Source of the DNA: Herbiconiux gentiana
GTDB lineage: Bacteria > Actinomycetota > Actinomycetes > Actinomycetales > Microbacteriaceae
NCBI RefSeq assembly: GCF_024978135.1
Contig: NZ_JANTEZ010000005.1
Coordinates: 248,001-312,000 of the forward strand
Direction: 5' to 3'
DNA length: 64,000 nucleotides
Positions within the stretch are counted from its first letter, which is position 1; each line of letters starts with the position of its first letter. Of this stretch, positions 16,918 through 25,539 are shown piece after piece. The notes beneath the pieces are model-generated. The model ran no database searches. It was not told where the DNA came from and saw only the letters and a program-made list of their open reading frames with translations. The translations under genes were made by a program, and so were the position numbers.

Positions 16918-18318
16918 TCACATGTTGATCATGTGGCCGGTGAGGCCGTGGAAGCCCTCCTGCAGCGCCTCGCTCAGCGTCGGGTGCGTGTGCACGTTCC
17001 GGGCGAGCTCGGTGGCCGTGAGATCCCACTTCTGGGCCAGCGTCAGCTCGGGCAGCAGCTCGGAGACGTCGGGACCGATGAGGTGGGCTCCGAGCAGTTC
17101 GCCGTACTGCGCATCCGCGATCAGCTTGACGAAGCCGGTGGGCTCGCCGAGCCCGTGGGCCTTGCCGTTCGCGGTGAACGGGAACTTCGACACGAGCAGC
17201 TCGTGGCCCTCGTCGCGCGCCTGCTGCTCGGTGAGGCCGAAGGAGGCGACCTGCGGCTGGCAGAAGGTGGCGCGGGGCATCATGCGGTAGTCGCCGAGCG
17301 ACTGGGTCTCGGCGCCGCCGATGGTCTCGGCCGCCACGACACCCTGGGCCTCGGCCACGTGGGCGAGCTGCAGCTTGGCCGTGACGTCGCCGATGGCGTA
17401 GATGCCGTCGACGCTGGTGCGCATGAAGTCGTCGATCGCGATGGCGCCGCGCTCGGTGAGGTGCACGCCCGTGGTCTCGAGGCCGAAGCCCTCGACGCGG
17501 GGGGCGAAGCCGATCGACATCAGCACCTTGTCGGCAACCAACTCGCCCTTCGAGCCGTCCTTCGCCGTGTAGGTCACCGTCACCTGCGAGCCGTCGTCGA
17601 CGACGGTCTCGACCTTGGTGGAGGTGAGGATGGTCACGCCGAGCTTCTTGTACTGCTTGGCGATCTCCTTCGAGACGTCGGCGTCCTCGTTCGGCAGCGC
17701 GCGGTCGAGGAACTCGACGATCGTCACGTCGACGCCGTAGTTCTTCAGCACGTAGGCGAACTCCATGCCGATGGCGCCGGCGCCCACGATCACGATCGAG
17801 CGGGGCAGCTCGCGGGTGAGGATCTGGGTCTCGTAGGTCACGACGTTGTCGCTCAGCTCGACACCCGGGAGCAGGCGCACCGTGCTGCCGGTCGCGATGA
17901 TCGCGTCGTCGAAGGTGACGGTCTCGGTGCCGCCGGCGCCCAGCACGACCTCGATGGTATGCGCATCCTGGAACGAGCCGCGGCCGTCGATCTCGGTGAT
18001 GCCGTTCTTCTTCATCAGGAAGTGCACACCCTTGACGCGGCCGTCGGCGACCGAGCGGCTGCGGTCGAAGGCCACACCGAAGTCGAAGTCGACCTGGCCC
18101 GACATGCCGAACTGCTCGGCCTGGTGCTGGAAGATGTGCGCCAGCTCGGCGTTGCGCAGCAGCGCCTTCGAGGGGATGCAGCCCACGTTGAGGCAGACAC
18201 CGCCCCAGTACTGCGATTCGATGACGGCCACCTTCTTGCCCAATTGGGCGGCGCGGATGGCGGCGACGTAACCGCCGGGGCCTGCTCCCAGGACGACGAC
18301 GTCGTAGTGCGAGGACAT
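16918..18318 (-). CDS. lpdA: Dihydrolipoyl dehydrogenase
   Basis: 466-aa flavoprotein disulfide reductase, the E3 subunit of 2-oxoacid dehydrogenase complexes. It reoxidises dihydrolipoamide with NAD+. FAD-binding [19 protein letters not shown] is at the N-terminus; the redox disulfide is [16 protein letters not shown] (about 39-54); the NAD site is [16 protein letters not shown] (about 175); and the C-terminal HAHP-type dyad appears as [15 protein letters not shown], with the catalytic His and Glu. Length is normal. ATG 18318 has AAGGAG 6 nt upstream. E1/E2 genes are not adjacent. Confidence 0.96.
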   Translation of the reverse strand: MSSHYDVVVLGAGPGGYVAAIRAAQLGKKVAVIESQYWGGVCLNVGCIPSKALLRNAELAHIFQHQAEQFGMSGQVDFDFGVAFDRSRSVADGRVKGVHFLMKKNGITEIDGRGSFQDAHTIEVVLGAGGTETVTFDDAIIATGSTVRLLPGVELSDNVVTYETQILTRELPRSIVIVGAGAIGMEFAYVLKNYGVDVTIVEFLDRALPNEDADVSKEIAKQYKKLGVTILTSTKVETVVDDGSQVTVTYTAKDGSKGELVADKVLMSIGFAPRVEGFGLETTGVHLTERGAIAIDDFMRTSVDGIYAIGDVTAKLQLAHVAEAQGVVAAETIGGAETQSLGDYRMMPRATFCQPQVASFGLTEQQARDEGHELLVSKFPFTANGKAHGLGEPTGFVKLIADAQYGELLGAHLIGPDVSELLPELTLAQKWDLTATELARNVHTHPTLSEALQEGFHGLTGHMINM

Positions 18319-18422
18319 GGATCTCCTTCGGGGGAAGTGCGGGTGCGGGCAGCGCAGCCCGCTAACGACCCTAGTCGCCGGGAGTTCACCCCCGGTCTCT
18401 TCCGACAACTGTCGATCGCAGC

Positions 18423-18434
18423 TAGCGTGACCCC
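18423..18434 (+). promoter_or_regulatory. Candidate leaderless promoter -10 for the CWB2 protein gene
   Basis: TAGCGT (18423-18428) is followed by 6 nt and ATG 18435. No ribosome-binding site precedes the ATG. The same TAGCGT plus 6-nt spacing occurs before the flavoprotein gene at 62255. Confidence 0.5.
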
Positions 18435-20156
18435 ATGAGAGTCAGGATGCTCCGGTCGCTGTCGTCCGCCGCCGCCCTCGTGGTGGTGCTGGTCGCCGCG
18501 ACGGCCGCGCCCGCCTTCGCCACGGAGAACCCGCCGCCCACGCCGCCCGGCCCGAGCGTCGACGCCTACCTGGCGGAGGGCAGCGTCGCGAGCTTCCGGA
18601 ACGACGACATCATCTCCGACGCGAAGATGTACGACGGCGGCGCGATGACGGCCGACCAGGTGCAGGACTTCCTCGTGGCGAACACCCCGCAATGCGCCAG
18701 CGGCAACTGCATCGACATCCGCTCCTTCCCCGCCTCGCCGGCCCAGCCGGCGAACGACGACTGCACGGCGGTGGCCGGCGGCTTCACAAAGGCCTCGGCC
18801 ATGATCGCCGCGTCGGGCAAGGCCTGCGGGGTGAGCCAGAAGGCCCTGCTCGCACTGATCCAGAAGGAGTCGTCGGTCGTGCTCAGCAACGACCCGAGCA
18901 ACGCCCTCTACGACCAGGCCACGGGCTACGGCTGCCCCGACACCGACAGCTGCGACCCGGCGTACAAGGGCTTCTTCCTCCAGGTCTACAACGCCGCCCG
19001 TCAGCTGAAGGACTACCGCACCGACCCGCGCCTGCCGGTGGGCAGCCCGACCTCCATCGACTACTCGCCGAATGCCGACTGCGGCGCGGCCACGATCACC
19101 CTGCGCACGGTGGCGACGGCGGCCCTCTACTCGTACACGCCCTATCAGCCCAACGCGGCCGCCAAGGTGCAGGGCAGCAACGGCAACCGCTGCTCAAGCA
19201 TCGGCAACCTGCTGTTCTGGTTCGTCTACACCGACTGGTTCGGCTTCCCGCACATCGACGTCGACCGCATCCAGGGCGACGACCGCTTCGAGGGCGCCGT
19301 CGCCATCTCGCAGCGGGCGTTCCCGAAGGGCGCCGACACGGTCTACCTCGCCACCGGCACGGGCTACGCCGACGCCCTCTCGGCCGGTCCGGCCGCGGTC
19401 GCCGCGGGCGGGCCGCTGCTGCTGACCACCCCCGACACCCTGCCCGACGAGGTGCGGGCCGAGATCACTCGGCTCGACCCGAGCACCGTGGTCATCGTCG
19501 GCGGCGTCAACGCGGTCTCCGACACCGTGAAGCAGCAGGTGGCGAAGCTCGCGGGCACCGTGAAGCGCATCGCCGGCGACGACCGATTCGCGGTCTCCCG
19601 CAACATCGCCGCCTCGGCCTTCCCGAACGGGGCGGACGGCGCCTACGTCGCGACCGGCCTGAACTTCCCCGACGCCCTGAGCGCCAGCGGCGCGGGCGGG
19701 CATCTCGGGCGGCCCGTGATCCTCGTGAACGGCGGAGCATCCTCGATCGACTCCGCCACCGCCACGACGCTGAAGAACCTGAAGGTCTCGACGGTCTCGA
19801 TCGCCGGCGGGCCGAACACCGTCTCCCCCGGCATCGCGTCCTCGCTCGACGCCCTCCCGGGTGTCGCGGTGAAGCGACTCGCGGGCGACGACCGCTACGA
19901 GACGGCCCTCGCCGTGAACGACGACGCCTACTCCACGAGCGACCGCGTCTTCCTGGCGACCGGGGCGAACTTCCCGGATGCGCTGGCCGGCTCCGCCTAC
20001 GCCGGCGCCCTGGGTGCTCCCCTGCTGGTGGTGCCGCAGAACTGCGTGCCGGCCGACGTGAAGGCGAGCTTCCGCTCCTTCGACAACACGAAGGTCACGT
20101 TGCTCGGCGGCCCGGTCTCGCTCGGATCCGGGGTGGCGTCGCTCAGCACCTGCTGA
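18435..20156 (+). CDS. Secreted CWB2 protein with an N-terminal lysozyme-like domain
   Basis: 573-aa exported protein: signal peptide about 1-30, then a domain at about 40-275 that resembles the muramidase-like modules found with CWB2 repeats in actinobacteria ([14 protein letters not shown], with a Glu positioned like the catalytic residue of goose-type lysozymes, then [17 protein letters not shown] and [12 protein letters not shown]). Three CWB2 repeats follow (about 280-573; [50 protein letters not shown]). Probably a wall-bound enzyme acting on the cell's own wall; catalysis is inferred. It starts without a ribosome-binding site, 6 nt after a -10-like box. Confidence 0.85.
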   Translation: MRVRMLRSLSSAAALVVVLVAATAAPAFATENPPPTPPGPSVDAYLAEGSVASFRNDDIISDAKMYDGGAMTADQVQDFLVANTPQCASGNCIDIRSFPASPAQPANDDCTAVAGGFTKASAMIAASGKACGVSQKALLALIQKESSVVLSNDPSNALYDQATGYGCPDTDSCDPAYKGFFLQVYNAARQLKDYRTDPRLPVGSPTSIDYSPNADCGAATITLRTVATAALYSYTPYQPNAAAKVQGSNGNRCSSIGNLLFWFVYTDWFGFPHIDVDRIQGDDRFEGAVAISQRAFPKGADTVYLATGTGYADALSAGPAAVAAGGPLLLTTPDTLPDEVRAEITRLDPSTVVIVGGVNAVSDTVKQQVAKLAGTVKRIAGDDRFAVSRNIAASAFPNGADGAYVATGLNFPDALSASGAGGHLGRPVILVNGGASSIDSATATTLKNLKVSTVSIAGGPNTVSPGIASSLDALPGVAVKRLAGDDRYETALAVNDDAYSTSDRVFLATGANFPDALAGSAYAGALGAPLLVVPQNCVPADVKASFRSFDNTKVTLLGGPVSLGSGVASLSTC

Positions 20157-20182
20157 GACGCCCGACGCCTGGACGACCACAC

Positions 20183-20274
20183 ACCTGGACCTCTGGACAC
20201 CTGGACCTGGACCTGCGCCTGGGCCTCGACCTGCACCTGGACCTGGACCTCGACCTGCACCTGGACCTCGACCC
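20183..20274 (+). repeat. Degenerate ACCTGG/ACCTCG hexamer array with a 24-bp tandem duplication
   Basis: The intergenic region is built of CCTGGA and CCTCGA hexamers. Two adjacent 24-bp units (20224-20247 and 20248-20271) differ at one base. It lies between the CWB2 stop and the start of the DUF418-like gene, so it forms the latter's 5' leader. No coding start lies in it. Confidence 0.9.
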
Positions 20275-20286
20275 TCGGAGCCCCGG

Positions 20287-21264
20287 ATGACCTCGACCGC
20301 CACCGCACCGACCCGCCGCCCGCCGGCGCCGTCGTCCCTGCGCATCCCCGCGATCGACATCGCGCGCGGGGTCGCCGTGCTGACCATGTTCGTCGCCCAC
20401 GCGCAGCCGGCCGCACCGACCGGCGCCCTCGACCTCGTCGAGGTGGCGGGCGGCGGCGAGCGCCCACGCACCCTGTTCGCGGTGATCGGCGGGATCGCCC
20501 TCGGCCTGTACCTGGCGAGCGCCGAGCGGCGCGGGCTCTCCGATCGCGAGCTCCGCCGGGAGATCGCGGTGCGCGGCGTCGCCCTGATCGCCCTCGGGCT
20601 CGTGCTGCAGACGATGGCGTCGGGTGTCGCGGTGGTGCTCGACACCTGGGGCCTGCTGTTCCTGATCGCGCTGCCCGTGCTGCGGGTGCGCACGCCGCTG
20701 CTGCTCGCGGGTTCCGCGGTGGCCGTGGTGGCGGCGTCGGCGTCGGCCGCCGCCCTGCCGGCACCTGCCCGTGACGAGCTCGCCCGGCACCAGGTGCTGA
20801 ATCAGCTGTTCGAGTGGCTCGCGATCGGGCCGTACCCGCTGCTGCTCTGGTTCGGCTTCCTCATCCTCGGCCTCGCCTTCTCGCGCCTGATGCTCCGGCG
20901 GCGGAGCACCCAGCTCCTGCTCCTGGGCGCCGGGGCCGTGCTCGCCACAGCGACCCTGGCGACCCGCATCACCGGCGGCGCCCACGAGCACGCCGGCGAA
21001 CGCCCCTTCCCGACCGAGCTGCTCGTGCACCTCGGCGCGATCGGCGCCGCCCTCGCCCTGACGGCCGCGCTGCTCATGCTGACCGAGCCCGCGAGCGGCT
21101 GGCGACGGATGCTCGGGGTGGCGCTCCGCCCGCTGCAGGCCGTCGGCGCCATGCCCCTCACCGTGTACACCGCGCACGTCGTGGCCCTCGCCGTCTGGCG
21201 GAGCTCGGGCGCTCCGCTCGCCGACACCTGGCTGCCGTTCGCCGCGGTGTCGCGCGCTAGCTGA
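20287..21264 (+). CDS. DUF418/DUF1624-like polytopic membrane protein, possibly C-terminally short
   Basis: 325-aa membrane protein. The N-terminal signature IPAIDIARGVAVLTMFVAHA is that of the heparan-alpha-glucosaminide acetyltransferase-like/DUF1624 group, whose members often acylate surface glycans. About 8-9 hydrophobic helices are seen. LQAVGAMPLTVYTAHVVAL corresponds to the late conserved segment of DUF418, but the protein ends 25 residues later (LPFAAVSRAS), where family members usually have two more helices and a GPLE motif. The C-terminus may therefore be truncated, immediately before the sugar operon promoter. Its leader is a hexamer repeat. Confidence 0.7.
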   Translation: MTSTATAPTRRPPAPSSLRIPAIDIARGVAVLTMFVAHAQPAAPTGALDLVEVAGGGERPRTLFAVIGGIALGLYLASAERRGLSDRELRREIAVRGVALIALGLVLQTMASGVAVVLDTWGLLFLIALPVLRVRTPLLLAGSAVAVVAASASAAALPAPARDELARHQVLNQLFEWLAIGPYPLLLWFGFLILGLAFSRLMLRRRSTQLLLLGAGAVLATATLATRITGGAHEHAGERPFPTELLVHLGAIGAALALTAALLMLTEPASGWRRMLGVALRPLQAVGAMPLTVYTAHVVALAVWRSSGAPLADTWLPFAAVSRAS

Positions 21265-21344
21265 AAAACGTTTCAATCTGACTCTTGACGTCGCGCCGGG
21301 CGCGTGCGATTCTCTCCTAGAACGTTTCATCTAGAACGTTTTAG
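21262..21344 (+). promoter_or_regulatory. Promoter and three LacI-type operators of the sugar ABC/beta-galactosidase operon
   Basis: The promoter is TTGACG (21285-21290), 17 bp, GATTCT (21308-21313). Operators with a central AACGTT: TGAAAAACGTTTCAA (21262-21276, upstream), TAGAACGTTTCA (21318-21329, over the expected transcription start) and CTAGAACGTTTTAG (21331-21344, just downstream). This arrangement fits repression by the LacI protein encoded at 26532 in the same operon. Confidence 0.75.
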
Positions 21345-21366
21345 GTTCTCAACGACGAGGTTCCCG

Positions 21367-22194
21367 ATGGCCGAAAACGCATCCGCTCCGCAGTCCGCCG
21401 CCTCCGAGGTGGCGCTCCAGGCGACGAGCATCTCCCGGCGCTACGGCGCCGTCGTGGCCCTGGCCGACGCGTCGATGACCCTGCGCCGCGGCGAGGTCAT
21501 GGGCCTCGTCGGCGACAACGGCGCCGGCAAGTCGACCTTCCTGAAGATCCTGTCGGGCGCCGTCGTGCCCGACACGGGCTCGATCGAGATCGGCGGGGTC
21601 GAACAGAGCTTCCGCCGCCCCTCCGACGCGCTCGAGGCCGGCATCGAGACCGTCTACCAGGACCTCGCGCTCGTCGACACCATGTCGGCCGTGCAGAACG
21701 TCTACCTCGGTCGCGAGGAGCTGTCGAAGAACCCGTTCCTGCGGCTGCTCAACGTCGTCAACGACGGCGGGATGCGTCGTCGCTCCCGCGAGGTGCTGGC
21801 CGAGCTCGGCGTCGGCATCCAGTCGGTGAACGTCTCGGTCAAGGGCATGTCGGGCGGTCAGCGGCAGTGCCTCGCGATCGCGCGGGCGCTGCTCTGGGGC
21901 CGCCAGATCGTCATCCTCGACGAACCGACCGCCGCGCTCGGCGTGCGGGAGTCGCAGCAGGTGCTCGAACTCATCGGGCGGCTGCGAGACCACGGCGTGA
22001 GCGTCATCCTCGTCAGCCACAACATGCAGCAGCTCGCCCAGGTCGCCGACCGGGTCACGGTGATGCGACTGGGTCGCACGATCGCCACCCGAACCGTCGC
22101 CGACATCACGCCCGAGACCATCATCGGTCTCATCACCGGCGCCCTCCCGGCCGACGTCGCCACCCCCGAGGACTCGGCGACCGTCGTCGCCTGA
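21367..22194 (+). CDS. CUT2-family sugar ABC transporter ATPase
   Basis: 275-aa single-domain ATPase energising uptake by the two permeases encoded downstream. Walker A is GDNGAGKST, the Q-loop YQDLAL, the signature MSGGQRQCLAIARAL, Walker B IVILDEPTAALGVRES and the H-switch ILVSHNMQQ. Unlike RbsA or AraG, which carry two fused ABC domains, it has one, so it should act as a homodimer. ATG 21367 starts MAENASAP; the promoter and operators lie directly upstream. The next gene is 128 bp away, separated by a C-rich spacer. Confidence 0.93.
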   Translation: MAENASAPQSAASEVALQATSISRRYGAVVALADASMTLRRGEVMGLVGDNGAGKSTFLKILSGAVVPDTGSIEIGGVEQSFRRPSDALEAGIETVYQDLALVDTMSAVQNVYLGREELSKNPFLRLLNVVNDGGMRRRSREVLAELGVGIQSVNVSVKGMSGGQRQCLAIARALLWGRQIVILDEPTAALGVRESQQVLELIGRLRDHGVSVILVSHNMQQLAQVADRVTVMRLGRTIATRTVADITPETIIGLITGALPADVATPEDSATVVA

Positions 22195-22322
22195 CCCGGC
22201 CCGGCCCAGGCCGCCCGGCCCACACCGCCCGGCCCACCGGCCGGGCCGCCCAGACCACCACAGCACCACCCGACCACCACCCCGCACCACCCCACCCACC
22301 CTTCACCGAGGAGACAACTGCA
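22195..22322 (+). other. C-rich, G-poor intergenic spacer
   Basis: The gap between ATPase and binding-protein genes consists of CCGGCCCA-like repeats, then runs of CCACC. A short GGCCC/GGGCC hairpin is possible near 22230-22250. C-rich, unstructured leader RNA of this kind could act as a rut-like or processing site; this is inference. GAGGAGAC at its end is the binding-protein ribosome-binding site. Confidence 0.5.
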
Positions 22323-23420
22323 ATGACGCACTCCACCACCCGCGGGCGCCTCGCCCGCCTCGGCCTGATCGGCCTCGCCGCCGGCCTCGCCCTCACCGGC
22401 TGCAGCACGGTCGGCTCCACCGCCGGAGGCGACTCCGGCGCGACCGGCGCCGCCGACGACGGCACCTTCACCGTCGGCTTCGCCACGGGCGGCCAGCCCG
22501 ACGCCGACTGGCAGCAGCTGCAGGGCGACGTGGCCCAGGGTCTCGCCGAGCAGCGCGGCTGGGACTTCGTCGAGCTGAGCAACGACAACAGCGAGGCGAC
22601 CGCCACCAAGAACGCCGACATCTTCATCCAGAAGGGCGTTGACGTCGTGATGATGTTCAACGGGCAGCCCTCGGCGAACCCGGTGATCGCCAAGAAGTAC
22701 GAGGCGGCGGGCATCCCGGTCGTCACCTTCGACATCGCCCAGCCCGGCTGGTACTTCGTCGGCGTCGACAACGCGGCCGCCGGCACCGAGGGCGGTACCA
22801 GTCTCGGCGAGCTCGCCAAGGAGAAGTGGGACTGCAAGGTCGACCTCGTCATCTCCGCCGAGGGCACCGCCGCCGGCCAGATCAACACCTGGCGAACGGG
22901 CAACGCCCGTGACGCCGTGAAGAAGACCTGCCCCGACATCCCCGAGGGCAACTACGTCTCCTACGAGGCCGACGGCAACCTCACCACGTCCCTGGCGAAC
23001 GCCCCCGGCGTCTTCGCCGCCCACCCCGACGCGAAGAACATCCTCGTCGTCGGCCTGAACGACCAGGCCGTGGTCGGCGCCCTCCAGGCCGCCACCCAGC
23101 TCGGCCGCGACGGCTCGATCATGGGGTGGGGCCAGGACGGCGGGCTCATCACGGGTGACAACGTCGACCCGAACCTGGTCGGCAGCGTGATGTACTTCCT
23201 CGAGGGCTACCCCGCCTCGGCCTTCGAGATCGCCGACGCGATCGAGGCCGGTGACGCACCCGCGGTCAAGGACACCGGCGACGACGCCGCCGTGAGCGTC
23301 AAGCCCTGCCCCGTCACCGCCGAGGAGGCCGCGTCCATCCCCTCGATCGAGGACCGCGTGAGCCAGCTCGCCTCGGCCCCCAAGGGCTCCACCGAGTACG
23401 ACCTGTTCTGCAAGGCCTAG
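22323..23420 (+). CDS. CUT2 sugar-binding lipoprotein (LacI-fold, RbsB/YtfQ-like)
   Basis: 365-aa periplasmic-type binding protein anchored by lipid. The signal peptide ends in the lipobox LALTGCS (Cys about 27). Two Rossmann-like lobes follow: FTVGFATGGQPDADWQQLQ starts lobe 1, and NILVVGLNDQAVVGALQA is in lobe 2. It has four further cysteines, possibly two disulfides. With two permeases downstream the system looks more like YtfQRT-YjfF (galactofuranose) than RbsBAC. Given the GH42 enzyme in the operon, a galactoside, galactose or arabinose is a reasonable substrate guess. Confidence 0.92.
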   Translation: MTHSTTRGRLARLGLIGLAAGLALTGCSTVGSTAGGDSGATGAADDGTFTVGFATGGQPDADWQQLQGDVAQGLAEQRGWDFVELSNDNSEATATKNADIFIQKGVDVVMMFNGQPSANPVIAKKYEAAGIPVVTFDIAQPGWYFVGVDNAAAGTEGGTSLGELAKEKWDCKVDLVISAEGTAAGQINTWRTGNARDAVKKTCPDIPEGNYVSYEADGNLTTSLANAPGVFAAHPDAKNILVVGLNDQAVVGALQAATQLGRDGSIMGWGQDGGLITGDNVDPNLVGSVMYFLEGYPASAFEIADAIEAGDAPAVKDTGDDAAVSVKPCPVTAEEAASIPSIEDRVSQLASAPKGSTEYDLFCKA

Positions 23421-23435
23421 GCCCGAGCAGCCCTC

Positions 23436-23475
23436 GGTGCCGAGCCGGCCGACCACGCGCGGCCGGCTCGGCACC
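23436..23475 (+). terminator. Perfect 16-bp-stem hairpin after the binding-protein gene
   Basis: GGTGCCGAGCCGGCCG (23436-23451), an 8-nt loop, then its exact complement (23460-23475). It is inside the operon, 15 nt after the binding-protein stop and 31 nt before the permease start. It is best read as an mRNA-stabilising or partial-termination element that raises binding protein over permeases. Confidence 0.8.
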
Positions 23476-23506
23476 ACCTCCGGATCGAACCGACACGGGA
23501 AAGACC

Positions 23507-24523
23507 ATGACCACGTCACTCATCACCGCGGCCGATCCGGCCGCCGCCCCCGAGGGTCGAGGCGGCCGGCGCCGCCCCGATCGCCGGGGGCCGGCGGGTT
23601 ATCGCGACGCCCTCAGCATCGCCGCCGTCTGGCTGGTGCTGATCGTCGCGACCACCGTCGTGCGGCCCGACTTCCTGTCGAGCCAGACCCTCCTCGCCGT
23701 GACCTTCACGATGTCGATCTCCGGCATCCTGGCCGTCGCCCAGGCGATCATCGTCATCTCGGGCGGCCTGCTCGACCTGAGCCTCCCGGTCGCCCTGGTG
23801 TTCAGCGCCTGGGCCACGGTCACCGCCCTGAACAACGGCCTGCCGACCCCGGTCGCGATCGTGATCGGCATCCTGGCCGGCGCCGCCTGGGGCGCGCTGA
23901 ACGGCCTGATAGTCGTCTTCGGCAAGCTTAACCCGATCATCGTCACCCTGGCCACCGGCTTCGGCGGCCTCGCGGTGATGCTGATCTTCTTCACCTCCGC
24001 GCAGATCCCCTCGGCCTCCGACCTCCGGCTCTACGGGCTCGGCCGCTTCCTCGGCCTGCCGAACATCTTCTGGCCGATGGTGATCGTGATCATCGTGGCC
24101 GGCCTCGCCCTGCACTTCACCCGCTGGGGCCGGCACGTGGTTGCCGTGGGCGGCAACGCCCAGGCCGCCAAGGCGCGCGGCATCAACCTGCGACGGATGC
24201 GCCTCGCGACCTTCATCGGAGCCGGAGCCGTCGCGGGCCTGGCGGGCGTGATGTTCAGCGCGGTCACCCCGAGCTTCACGGCGGCGGCCGGAGCGGGGTT
24301 CCAGCTGATCGTCATCGGCGCGGTCATCCTCGCCGGCATCAGCCTCTCCGGCGGCAAGGGCAACCTGCTCGTGCTGCTGCTGAGCATCGGCTTCCTCGCC
24401 ACCATCCCCGCCTCGATCGCGTTCTTCGGCCTGCCGCCCGCCTGGGCGCTGGTCTTCCAGGGCGCACTGCTCATCATCGCCGTCGGCATCGACGGCTACC
24501 GACTGAAGAGGACAGCGCGATGA
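23507..24523 (+). CDS. CUT2 sugar ABC transporter permease 1
   Basis: 338-aa membrane permease of the BPD_transp_2/RbsC class, with about nine hydrophobic helices. Family motifs: ISGGLLDLSLPVAL, LNPIIVTLATGFGGLAV, and the cytoplasmic coupling segment VAVGGNAQAAKARGINLRRMRL. An Arg-rich N-terminus precedes helix 1. ATG 23507 follows GGGAAAGACC. The stop overlaps the start of permease 2 (ATGA). Two different permeases imply a heterodimeric channel. Confidence 0.93.
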   Translation: MTTSLITAADPAAAPEGRGGRRRPDRRGPAGYRDALSIAAVWLVLIVATTVVRPDFLSSQTLLAVTFTMSISGILAVAQAIIVISGGLLDLSLPVALVFSAWATVTALNNGLPTPVAIVIGILAGAAWGALNGLIVVFGKLNPIIVTLATGFGGLAVMLIFFTSAQIPSASDLRLYGLGRFLGLPNIFWPMVIVIIVAGLALHFTRWGRHVVAVGGNAQAAKARGINLRRMRLATFIGAGAVAGLAGVMFSAVTPSFTAAAGAGFQLIVIGAVILAGISLSGGKGNLLVLLLSIGFLATIPASIAFFGLPPAWALVFQGALLIIAVGIDGYRLKRTAR

Positions 24524-25539
24524 CGACCACCAGCACCGCCCCGGCCCGGCCGGCCCCGCTCTTCGACGACCCGCAGCAGAGCACCGCCCGGCGCATCCTC
24601 GGCACCTTCAAGGGCCCCGTCGGCAGCATCTCGGCCGCGCTCGTGGTCACCCTGCTGATCGGCCTGATCTGGGTGGGCCCCGCCTACCTCTCCCCCTCGA
24701 ACGTGCAGATCGTCGGCGTGAGCGTCGCCATCCCGCTGATCGTCGGGGTGATGGCCTCCTTCGCCCTGCTGGCCGGCGTGGTCGACCTGTCGATCGGCTC
24801 GATGGTCGGCTTCGGCGCCGTGATCTTCAACCAGCTCGTCGCCGCCGGACTCGACCCCTGGCTGGTCGCGCTGATCACCGTCGTCGTGGGCGCCGTCGTC
24901 GGCCTCACCAACGCGCTCGTGATCGTGAAGTTCGGCGCGGAGCCGCTCGCCGTCACCCTCGGCATGCTGACGCTGCTCCGCGGCCTCTGCCAGGTGATCG
25001 TCGTGAGCGCACCGCCGAGCACCCTGATCGACCCGCTCTACACCGTCACCCAGGGCGCCATCCTCGGCTTCCCGACCCTGCTGCTGATCGGCATCGGCGT
25101 CACGCTGATCGCCGCCGGCATCGTGTCGAAGACCCGCGTGGGCCGCAAGGTGCAGGCCGTCGGCGGCGACGACCGCGCGGCCGCCCGCGCCGGCATCTCG
25201 GTGACGAAGGTGCGCGTCATCGCCCTGATGGTCAGCGGCATCGGCGCCGCGATCGGAGGAATCCTCTACGTCGGCCAGCTCGGCTCGGCGTCGAACGTGC
25301 TCGGCACGGGCCTGGAGTTCCAGATCTACGCGGCGCTGATGATCGGCGGCTACTCGATCACCCGCGGCGGGGTCGGCAACCCGCTGGGCGGGCTGCTCGG
25401 GCTGCTCGTCGTGGCGGGCATCACGAACATCCTGAACGTGCAGTTCTTCGACCCCGACTACCTCGACCTGATCGTGGCGATCATCCTGCTCGCCGCCGTG
25501 CTCGTCGATCGCATCCGAGGCGGGGACTCGTTCGAATGA
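24520..25539 (+). CDS. CUT2 sugar ABC transporter permease 2
   Basis: 339-aa RbsC-like permease, partner of the preceding one. Motifs are LLAGVVDLSIGSMVGFGAV, AEPLAVTLGMLTLLRG and the coupling loop VQAVGGDDRAAARAGISVTKVRV. About nine helices. It overlaps the upstream and downstream genes by 4 bp each, indicating one tightly coupled message. The two permeases differ enough to be separate subfamilies, not a recent duplication. Confidence 0.93.
   Translation: MTTTSTAPARPAPLFDDPQQSTARRILGTFKGPVGSISAALVVTLLIGLIWVGPAYLSPSNVQIVGVSVAIPLIVGVMASFALLAGVVDLSIGSMVGFGAVIFNQLVAAGLDPWLVALITVVVGAVVGLTNALVIVKFGAEPLAVTLGMLTLLRGLCQVIVVSAPPSTLIDPLYTVTQGAILGFPTLLLIGIGVTLIAAGIVSKTRVGRKVQAVGGDDRAAARAGISVTKVRVIALMVSGIGAAIGGILYVGQLGSASNVLGTGLEFQIYAALMIGGYSITRGGVGNPLGGLLGLLVVAGITNILNVQFFDPDYLDLIVAIILLAAVLVDRIRGGDSFE

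Noticed and set aside
16867-18438. A 523-codon plus-strand frame opposite lpdA
   Set aside because: A shadow of the well-conserved dihydrolipoyl dehydrogenase; no domain and no ribosome-binding site.
20287-20300. Reading the hexamer array as a proline-rich N-terminus of the DUF418-like protein
   Set aside because: The frame is open upstream but contains no ATG, GTG or TTG before ATG 20287, and the conserved region begins shortly after that ATG.
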